Shown here one piece after another: positions 1 to 5,257 of a stretch of DNA of 5,257 bases (position 1 is its first letter; every line of letters begins with the position of its first letter). Origin of the DNA: Desulfobacteraceae bacterium (GTDB lineage Bacteria > Desulfobacterota > Desulfobacteria > Desulfobacterales > Desulfobacteraceae). Under the pieces are notes generated by a model that was not told where the DNA came from, ran no database searches, and worked only from the letters and a program-made list of their open reading frames with translations. The stretch covers positions 1-5,257 of the forward strand of contig JAAEMC010000943.1 in the NCBI GenBank assembly GCA_024225895.1, read 5' to 3'. The position numbers and the translations under genes are program-made.

Positions 1-27
1 ATAACATGACAAAACGAAAAGATAAAA

Positions 28-42
28 AACAACGTCATTGTC
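28..42 (-). terminator. Weak terminator-like hairpin downstream of the radical SAM gene
   Basis: On the minus strand GACAA-TGACG-TTGTT (42-28) can form a five-pair stem (one G-U) with a five-base loop, followed directly by a T-rich tract (27-11). It lies about 40 bases past the gene's stop codons, a suitable place for transcription termination. The stem is short and AT-rich, so this is only a candidate. Nothing else is seen in 1-84. Confidence 0.25.
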
Positions 43-84
43 TCTTTGACCGGTTTGATTTTTTATATGCGAGTGTATCTATTA

Positions 85-3000
85 TCATAACTGGTCTGAC
101 TGCAAATAACTTTTGTAAGCCAGATCAATAGGTCCCGGGAAATTAGGCTGCGTCAATATAGATGTTTGGGGGAAGTTGCTGTTAATTATCAATCTTAAAT
201 CAAGCCCTTTTTCCGGTCCATCGGTTTTAAGCCATTTTTGGTGTCTTTTGTAATTATCTGAAACGATATCTTCCTGACTGATGTTAACAGCGTATTCAAG
301 GCAGATGGCCATCATGGAAAGATCACCTTTGAATGCGGCAATGCACGCCAGATAATTGAAAACATACCCCATGAGCGGATATCCTTTTTGAATCGCCTCT
401 TTGACATGGTATTCTGCTTCATCCGGCAGACCCTCGCGAAGGTAGGCTCCAGCCAGGTCCATGTGGGCGGAATGCAGTCCTTTCACTCTATTTAATATCT
501 CTTGATATTCATCAATACTATAATATGTCATGTCCCGGGTTTGGGTATAACAATCCACCCACAATTTTATGTTTTCGGCGGTTGATTCAGATACATAATC
601 GGACATTCCGTAATCAAATAAAGAATAATCTTTTTTATAGAAGATGTTGTCTGAGGCATTTGTGGTTTCTTTAAATATCTTAAATTCATCGGTTCCGGGA
701 TATACCTGCAGATAACTGAATATAATCTCATTGGGACAGGCCGTCTGGACTAATTTTACGCTTTCCTCGAAGGTCTCAATGGTTTCACCACGGTTTCCCG
801 CGATCATGTAAAATCGAACCTGCAGTCCGAATTTTCGTGACATTTTACAGGCTTCGATCACTTTTTGAGGGACAATTTTTTTCTTTATATTTTTAAGAAT
901 TTCCATGGAGCCGGATTCCACACCCAGACTGATCCTGTGGCAACCGGCCATTCGCATGGCACTCAGAATCTGCTCGTCCAATACATCCACACGGGTATCA
1001 CAACTCCATATGAAATGAATGCCCCTTTCAATGATGCCGTTGCAGATGGTCAAAACCCTTTTCTTGGATGCTGTAAATGTCTCGTCCTTAATTGCCAGGG
1101 ATGTCATCCCTCTGTGGATAACAAGCTCTTCTAAAAGATCAAGGACATATTCATTGGAGTTCATGCTCACTTTGGAGCCCCACATGGAGTGACTGCCGCA
1201 AAAAGTACAGTGGTACGGGCATCCTCGGGATGTGAGGATAAAATTTAAATCAAAATACTCATGGGGGGATGCTATATCGTCGATTTTCTTTATGCGATTG
1301 CGTTGCTCTCCGAACCTGATATCGTTACCATCACCCCTCCATGCCGTTCCCGGCAAGCCCTGGATTGGTTTGGCCATCTCCATATGCGTGATGATGTCCA
1401 TAAACGTTTGTTCACCTTCGCCCAGAACCAGGGTGTCAACGGATTTAAAATGCATCAGGGTTGCTTTGGGAAGCGCTGTGGGATGTGGACCGCCCAACAC
1501 GATGCGGGACTGGGGATGATGCGTTTTTATTAGATCTGAAATGGCCTTTACGCCTCTCAAATTGTAAGTTTGGCATGTTATACCGACCAGATCCACTTGT
1601 ATGAAAGAGATGAGCTTCTCCACATCAGACCAGGAAAAATTCGTCAGGTTCAAGACAAGAACCTCACGTCCGCTTTTCAAAATCTGGGATGCAACTGATA
1701 GCAATCCATATGATGCCATTTTGGCGTCTGCATTTATATCCTGATGCGTGTCCTGGGTTGGCGGGCCACCTAGTTCAGGAGGGAACTTGTTCTGGCCGCG
1801 CTGTGCAATCTTCCAGACCGGGGGCTGAATCAACACAATACGAAGGCGGTTGGTCTCTTTATCCATATCTTTTTTTACAGAAAATAGTTTCAGATTTTCT
1901 CTGATATTATATTTTTGTACAGGTCTCTTCTTAAGTGATTTGTAATGGTTTTCATACAGCGATTTAATCCATGTATCTTCTTCCCGAACCGGGCTGGAGA
2001 GATTTTTAAGGCCTTTAGTACCGATATCAGTCTTCAATACCTGCGGTGCAATGAGCACCTCATCTACACAGACACCATTATTAAGATCCTGACCCAATTC
2101 AATCAATTCTTTTGGAAAATCAGTTTTAAGCAGGAGGCCTCTATGGCAGGCAGAGAACGCTTTCTCCTTTAGACCCATCCTGGTATATGTATTGCCTAAA
2201 TTGAAATACAGGTCAACAGAATCCAGTTCGTTGCCAATTGTATTGTTTTCCTTGGCAGATATGGCTTTTTCAAAATAGTTTACAGCTTCATCCAATTGGC
2301 CTTCTTTCAAGAATGCTACGCCCAGATTGTTGAGGGCTTCATCAGAATCCGGACGTATCTGTAGAACCTTTTTATAGCAGTCCATGGCTGTTTTGGTTTT
2401 CCCGGTTTTCATGTATGTTTTACCAAGATTGTAGAGAGCCTCGAAAAAGTTTGGCTGAATGGCCAGAGCCTTGTTAAAGTAAGAAATGGCATCATCAAAT
2501 CTTTTTAATTTTTTTAACACTATTCCCATTCCGTTAAAGGCATCGACAAAGTTGGGAGTGATGGACAATGCCTTTTTGTAGTAGGCCAGGGCGGTTTCCA
2601 GCTCTCCTTTTTTTTCCAGCGCATTTCCCAGGTTGCTGTAAGCTTCGACATATTCCGGATGTATGGCCAGTGCTTGTCTATAATTGACTATAGCTTTGTC
2701 AAAATGCGCCAATCTCATGAATACATTGCCAATATTCAAGAATGCCCGGACATCTTTAGGATTTATCTGAAGCACTTTCTTATAACTTTCGACAGCCTCA
2801 ACTGGACGGCCCAGCTTTTCAAAAATGATACCAAGGTCCATATGTGCATTGGCACATTCTGGCTGTATTGACACGGCTTTGCGAATTAGTTTTACTGCCG
2901 TGTCATTTTCCCCGACCTGATAGGAGACAACACCAAGCAGATGGTTGGCTTCAACATTATCCGGGTCCTTTTCAAGGATAATTTGATATAAGCTTTTTGC

Positions 3001-3147
3001 AGAAGACAAATCTCCTGATCTAAGATGAGTTAAGGCCTGCAACAATAATTCCTTGGTGGATGTTCTGATCAAATGGTTTTTTCCAGGTGCGTATGAACCA
3101 GTAGTGATTTTATTTTTGGCTGTTGTCTCTGTTTTTTTCAAGGGCAT
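85..3147 (-). CDS. TPR-repeat cobalamin-binding (B12) radical SAM protein, substrate unknown
   Basis: A 1020-residue soluble protein. About nine tandem tetratricopeptide repeats fill residues 33-345 (with signatures such as EAYSNLGNALEKKGELETAL) and should form a superhelical protein-binding scaffold. A linker (346-433) leads to a Rossmann-like B12-binding domain (about 434-600), seen from RIVLIQPP, GGPHPTALP (552-560) and LGEGEQTF (575-582). The radical SAM core (about 634-830) has the CxxxCxxC cluster motif at C643, C647 and C650, GVESGS (742-747) and YPGTD (816-820). I see no DxHxxG cobalamin motif, which is usual for this class. Residues 892-955 look like two further TPR-like helical pairs, so the catalytic part is sandwiched between repeats. 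By family knowledge this is a class B radical SAM enzyme, possibly a methylase or ring-modifying enzyme acting on a target docked by the TPRs; the substrate is unknown. There is no signal peptide or membrane segment. The ATG at 3147 is the first in-frame start, with AAGGA 12 nt upstream. The gene ends with three consecutive stops, TGA TAA TAG (87-79). It appears intact. Confidence 0.93.
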   Translation of the reverse strand: MPLKKTETTAKNKITTGSYAPGKNHLIRTSTKELLLQALTHLRSGDLSSAKSLYQIILEKDPDNVEANHLLGVVSYQVGENDTAVKLIRKAVSIQPECANAHMDLGIIFEKLGRPVEAVESYKKVLQINPKDVRAFLNIGNVFMRLAHFDKAIVNYRQALAIHPEYVEAYSNLGNALEKKGELETALAYYKKALSITPNFVDAFNGMGIVLKKLKRFDDAISYFNKALAIQPNFFEALYNLGKTYMKTGKTKTAMDCYKKVLQIRPDSDEALNNLGVAFLKEGQLDEAVNYFEKAISAKENNTIGNELDSVDLYFNLGNTYTRMGLKEKAFSACHRGLLLKTDFPKELIELGQDLNNGVCVDEVLIAPQVLKTDIGTKGLKNLSSPVREEDTWIKSLYENHYKSLKKRPVQKYNIRENLKLFSVKKDMDKETNRLRIVLIQPPVWKIAQRGQNKFPPELGGPPTQDTHQDINADAKMASYGLLSVASQILKSGREVLVLNLTNFSWSDVEKLISFIQVDLVGITCQTYNLRGVKAISDLIKTHHPQSRIVLGGPHPTALPKATLMHFKSVDTLVLGEGEQTFMDIITHMEMAKPIQGLPGTAWRGDGNDIRFGEQRNRIKKIDDIASPHEYFDLNFILTSRGCPYHCTFCGSHSMWGSKVSMNSNEYVLDLLEELVIHRGMTSLAIKDETFTASKKRVLTICNGIIERGIHFIWSCDTRVDVLDEQILSAMRMAGCHRISLGVESGSMEILKNIKKKIVPQKVIEACKMSRKFGLQVRFYMIAGNRGETIETFEESVKLVQTACPNEIIFSYLQVYPGTDEFKIFKETTNASDNIFYKKDYSLFDYGMSDYVSESTAENIKLWVDCYTQTRDMTYYSIDEYQEILNRVKGLHSAHMDLAGAYLREGLPDEAEYHVKEAIQKGYPLMGYVFNYLACIAAFKGDLSMMAICLEYAVNISQEDIVSDNYKRHQKWLKTDGPEKGLDLRLIINSNFPQTSILTQPNFPGPIDLAYKSYLQSDQL

Positions 3148-3164
3148 TACATTACGGAGTCCTT
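3145..3164 (-). promoter_or_regulatory. Translation start region with overlapping minimal start-stop (ATGTAATG)
   Basis: On the minus strand the only Shine-Dalgarno-like sequence, AAGGA (3164-3160), lies 7 nt from an ATG at 3152-3150 but 12 nt from the ATG of the radical SAM gene (3147-3145). The first ATG is followed at once by TAA, and the last A of that stop is the A of the gene's own ATG (ATGTAATG). A ribosome placed at the best-spaced ATG would therefore terminate after one codon on top of the real start, and could re-initiate there. The layout is read directly; the regulatory effect is inference. The longer spacing may simply be tolerated. Confidence 0.4.
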
Positions 3165-3188
3165 AATTTTTAATAATTGTCAAATACA

Positions 3189-3326
3189 GCGTATTTATCA
3201 TCATAATCAGTCTGGCTGTATTTAATCTTCATGGGGAAGCTCAATGGCTTCCGGGAAAAACAGCTGACGAATGATATCTGTTTGAGGGAAGTTGCTGTTA
3301 ATGATCAATTTTCAAATTCAGCCCTT
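3189..3326 (-). pseudogene. Relic of the 3' end of a paralogous TPR-radical SAM gene
   Basis: This stretch aligns without gaps over 120 bases (3189-3308 against 73-192) with the 3' end of the intact radical SAM gene, about 70% identical by hand count. The match continues to about 3326 (against 209) after a single-base indel. Translated on the minus strand it reads KLIINSNFPQTDIIRQ followed by FFPEAIEL, matching RLIINSNFPQTSILTQ and NFPGPIDL at the end of the intact protein. The terminal stop is conserved at 3203-3201, but extra in-frame stops occur at 3224-3222 and 3209-3207, and the frame is broken near 3312-3318. No upstream part of the gene (TPR, B12 or radical SAM core) remains. It is a dead tail fragment left by duplication and deletion or by recombination between paralogues, and it sits just upstream of the intact gene. 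Confidence 0.8.
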
Positions 3327-3394
3327 AAGGATAGGAACTTGCTTTTTGTTAACCAAACCATAAAAACACTCCAAAATCCAAAATATTACCTTCA

Positions 3395-3432
3395 ACCTGA
3401 TACAGGAACAACTTGTTGTTCCTGTATCAGGT
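3395..3432. repeat. Perfect inverted repeat, 18-bp arms, 2-bp centre
   Basis: The left arm ACCTGATACAGGAACAAC (3395-3412) and right arm GTTGTTCCTGTATCAGGT (3415-3432) are exact reverse complements separated by TT. As RNA this would fold into a 17-bp stem with a CTTG tetraloop. Each arm also contains a smaller dyad, CCTG-N3-CAGG (3396-3406 and 3421-3431), centred 25 bp apart. No T-run follows the stem on either strand, so it is not a standard intrinsic terminator. It could be an operator pair, a transposon end or origin hairpin, a small interspersed palindromic element, or a terminator without a U-tract. It lies about 145 bases beyond the transposase remnant's stop codon. Confidence 0.9.
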
Positions 3433-3483
3433 CAACCCAAATGGAGGCAAGAACAAATTCAAGTTTTGAAAAATTATTTTGCC

Positions 3484-3508
3484 GGTTTTCATAAAAAAAT
3501 TGAAAACC
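3484..3508. repeat. Inverted repeat, 8-bp arms with A/T-only 9-nt loop
   Basis: GGTTTTCA (3484-3491) and TGAAAACC (3501-3508) are exact reverse complements around a TAAAAAAAT loop. It lies 70 bases downstream (minus-strand sense) of the transposase remnant's stop. The AT-rich loop and the lack of a following T-tract argue against an ordinary terminator. Its function is unknown, and a hairpin of this size can arise by chance in AT-rich DNA. Confidence 0.5.
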
Positions 3509-3577
3509 ATTAAATTTGAACTGAGTTTGAGCATAGTTCACCGGTGATTCTTCAACTCAATTTGAAAAATATCAAGT

Positions 3578-3882
3578 CTAATAGTCAATAACCGGAATTT
3601 GAGACTCTGAATAGTCGTATACCAATTCAGGGATATAGGACTGTGTTTGTGATGGTGGATCATGGTTGCGGATATCCCAAAGTTCCAGATAACGTAATAT
3701 TTTTTTTAATGATATCCAACTGATGATTTTCATGGTGCCCTGGCATTTTGCCAGAGCAAGGGATCAACTTCATACACTTTCTGGATTAAACGCGCCCGGT
3801 TCTGCCGGAATTCTCTATCGGACATCTCATTTGGTACAACAGCCGGGATGGTATCATCAATATTCGTCTTTAACACCTTCTT
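3578..3882 (-). pseudogene. C-terminal remnant of an IS91-like family transposase, frameshifted
   Basis: Two minus-strand frames join into one recognisable transposase tail. The first (3882 to about 3752) contains MSDREFRQNRARLIQKVYEV followed by DPLL. The second (about 3750-3578) reads AKCQGTMKIIS, LKKILRYLELWDIRNHDPP, YIPELVYDYSESQIPVIDY and a TAG stop at 3580-3578. In IS91-type transposases, as I recall them, this region is continuous: an ARLIQKIYEVDPL block, a CPKC zinc-ribbon knuckle, MKIISFIEDPEVIKKIL, then LGLWDIRNHDPP. Here one base is missing near 3750-3753, inside the cysteine knuckle, and about four residues are missing between IIS and KKIL. The N-terminal catalytic domain with the HUH and tyrosine motifs is absent, so the fragment cannot be active. 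It begins directly after the kinase stop codon. The family assignment rests on remembered motif patterns, not a search. Confidence 0.7.
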
Positions 3883-5257
3883 TTACCGGTCTAATTCCCT
3901 TTTGACTGCCATTCCGACAATTTCCGCAGTATAGGGTTTTTGGATGTATTCAGCAACTCCCATGGACTTAAGTTCCCTTACCCTGTCGTTTTCAGCAAAC
4001 CCGCTTGCAATAACAATTTTCTGGCCCGGGTGATCCTTTATTATTCCTTTATAGGTATCAAGCCCATCCATACCAGGCTCCATGATCATATCCAGGACCA
4101 CCAGATCAATATTACTATCTTTTAAAAATGCAATTGCCGCTTCTCCACTTGAAACGCTTGAAACTAAGTAACCGATTTTGGTCAACAGGCTCGTTGCTAT
4201 CATCCTTTGCTCTTCCACATCATCTACCACCAGGATGGATTCATTGTTACCCATATAATTTTGTCGGGTCAGGATGGCCTTTTCATCTTGAATTTTTTGC
4301 CCGGTCACCGGAAAATAAAGTGAAATAATAGTCCCCTCCCCCGGGGAACTCTGGATATCTAAATAACCGTTGTGGTCTTTAACGATTCCCCAAACAAGCG
4401 GCATTCCAAGCCCTGTACCACTTCTCCCCATAATTTTTTTGGTGTAGAACGGTTCAAAAATCCGTTCCCGGTCTTCCTGGGAAATACCAATGCCTGAATC
4501 GGAAACTGTCAAAACTGCATATTCACCAGGCTTGATTTTTTCATAGGAGTCTTTTGGGCTATCAAGATGCTGGATAAAGGTCTTAATATGAACTGTACCC
4601 CCTTCTGGCATGGCTTCTGCTGCATTATTAACCAGGTTAACAAGAGATTTCCCGATTTGAACACTGTTTCCCATAATATTTGATATAGCCTGTAAAAGAT
4701 CAGCCTTTACAACAACATTGTCATGTATGGAATTTAGTTCAACAAGCTCTGGGCTTACCAGGTAATCACGAACAACGGCATTGATTTTAACCACTTCCGG
4801 ATTTGATACACCCCTCCTGGTAATGGCCAGTAAATCCTGAACAACTGCGACTGCCCGCTGGCCTGATTTCTGTATAATATTGATGGATTTTCTCATTGGA
4901 TCTTTTTTGTCAAGGTCCATTAACATGATTTCAGGATAGGTGATGATACCCGAAAGGATATTATTAAGGTCATGGGCCACCCCACCGGCAAGCAGCCCAA
5001 GCGCCTCCATTTTTTTCCCCCGGGCAAGCTTTTCTTCCAGATCAGTTTTCTGGGCCTGGATGGTTTTCAGTTTAGAAATATCCTGGGCCAGCATAACGAT
5101 TCCTGAAATTTTCCCATATTCATCAAATATATGTGAGTTGGAAAAGAGCACGGGAATTTTTATCCCGTCTTTTTTCAGATACTCTCTTTCTTCAGTGGAG
5201 CAAAGAATCATATTCCTTGCAGCTCTATCCGGCTCATGTCCAAGAAGTTCAGTAGGC
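3883..5257 (-). CDS. Hybrid sensor histidine kinase (PAS-HisKA-HATPase-REC), 5' end outside window
   Basis: 457 residues are visible; the frame is open to the right edge (PTELLGHEP... precedes the first ATG at 5211), so that ATG is internal and the start lies beyond the window. Numbering from the edge, residues 1-60 are the end of a PAS domain with its PAC segment (ISGIVMLAQDISKLK), then a short coiled linker. The HisKA box is GGVAHDLNNIL with phosphoacceptor H95. The ATPase domain has the N-box NLVNNAAEAM (N207, N211), the G1 box DSGIGI (253-258), FEPFYTKK (267-274) and the G2 box GTGLGM (280-285). A C-terminal receiver follows with acidic D345/D346, phosphoacceptor D389 in VVLDMIMEPGMDG, S418 and K440. 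All catalytic residues are present. The receiver ends at ELDR, as expected, then TAA (3885-3883). No membrane segment is visible in this part. It should autophosphorylate on His and pass phosphate to its own receiver. No output domain follows, so an outside partner is needed. The signal is unknown. Confidence 0.93.
   Translation of the reverse strand, partial: PTELLGHEPDRAARNMILCSTEEREYLKKDGIKIPVLFSNSHIFDEYGKISGIVMLAQDISKLKTIQAQKTDLEEKLARGKKMEALGLLAGGVAHDLNNILSGIITYPEIMLMDLDKKDPMRKSINIIQKSGQRAVAVVQDLLAITRRGVSNPEVVKINAVVRDYLVSPELVELNSIHDNVVVKADLLQAISNIMGNSVQIGKSLVNLVNNAAEAMPEGGTVHIKTFIQHLDSPKDSYEKIKPGEYAVLTVSDSGIGISQEDRERIFEPFYTKKIMGRSGTGLGMPLVWGIVKDHNGYLDIQSSPGEGTIISLYFPVTGQKIQDEKAILTRQNYMGNNESILVVDDVEEQRMIATSLLTKIGYLVSSVSSGEAAIAFLKDSNIDLVVLDMIMEPGMDGLDTYKGIIKDHPGQKIVIASGFAENDRVRELKSMGVAEYIQKPYTAEIVGMAVKRELDR

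Larger units (their letters stand above)
3364..3513 (+). other. Anonymous 49-codon open stretch, possibly a coding remnant
   Basis: Between TAA at 3361-3363 and TAA at 3511-3513 the plus strand is open for 49 codons, with no ATG. The second half reads like real protein (GQPKWRQEQIQVLKNYFAGF), with an amphipathic pattern. I do not recognise a family. The left half runs through the perfect dyad at 3395-3432, so the reading frame there may be accidental. It could be a fragment of a gene broken during the same rearrangements that left the neighbouring relics, or chance. No ribosome binding site was seen. Confidence 0.2.

Noticed and set aside
865..1533. Several plus-strand open frames inside the radical SAM gene (865-1134, 1232-1519, 1261-1533)
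   Set aside because: They lie antisense to a well-supported conserved protein, have no recognisable domain, and their frames follow from the codon usage of the opposite strand.
3178..3183. Consensus -35 hexamer TTGACA on the minus strand upstream of the radical SAM gene
   Set aside because: At 16-18 bp spacing the -10 position reads ACTCCG or similar, with nothing like TATAAT; the hexamer alone in AT-rich DNA is not enough to call a promoter.
3395..3432. Dyad as a CRISPR repeat or a standard rho-independent terminator
   Set aside because: There is a single copy with no spacer array, and no T-run follows the stem on either strand.
3231..3494. Plus-strand 87-codon open frame in the intergenic region
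   Set aside because: It runs antisense through the relic of the radical SAM gene tail and then through the dyad; the minus-strand homology explains its first third and the remainder has no recognisable content.
3539..3546. CACCGGTG palindrome as an operator
   Set aside because: An isolated 8-bp palindrome without symmetric flanks or a nearby promoter is too weak to call.
3723..3905. Plus-strand 60-codon open frame at the kinase 3' end
   Set aside because: It is antisense to the transposase remnant and the kinase C-terminus, which explain the sequence.
5209..5211. ATG at 5211 as the start of the histidine kinase
   Set aside because: The frame is open upstream to the window edge and the extra residues (PTELLGHEP) look like PAS sequence, so this Met is internal.

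Overview
The window looks like part of a Desulfobacterota-type (sulfate-reducer-like) chromosome. This is inferred from the AT-leaning composition, a hybrid histidine kinase with a receiver of the LDMIMEPGMDG kind, and a long TPR/cobalamin-radical-SAM protein of a sort I associate with large Desulfobacterales genomes. No rRNA or other marker gene is present, so the assignment is tentative. All recognisable coding sequence lies on the minus strand.

Reading along the minus strand from the right edge: (1) 5257-3883 is the 3' part of a PAS-HisKA-HATPase-receiver hybrid sensor kinase. Its reading frame stays open to the window edge, so the true start lies outside. (2) 3882-3578 directly abuts the kinase stop codon and is a decayed C-terminal fragment of an IS91-like transposase, with one frameshift at its zinc-ribbon cysteines. 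(3) 3577-3327 has no convincing gene. It holds a perfect 18-bp-arm dyad (3395-3432), a second hairpin (3484-3508), and a short anonymous open stretch on the plus strand. (4) 3326-3189 is a degraded second copy of the 3' end of the next gene. (5) 3147-85 is an intact 1020-residue protein with N-terminal TPRs, a B12-binding domain, a radical SAM core and C-terminal TPR-like helices. (6) 84-1 is a non-coding tail with a weak terminator-like hairpin.

The two intact proteins need not be functionally linked. They share a strand but are separated by 735 bases of transposon and gene debris, so they are probably separate transcription units. The most informative observation is that the intergenic region is a rearrangement scar: a transposase remnant plus a relic of a paralogous TPR-radical-SAM gene tail lying just upstream of the intact copy. 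The radical SAM enzyme's substrate cannot be deduced from this window. No precursor peptide or biosynthetic partner gene is visible.
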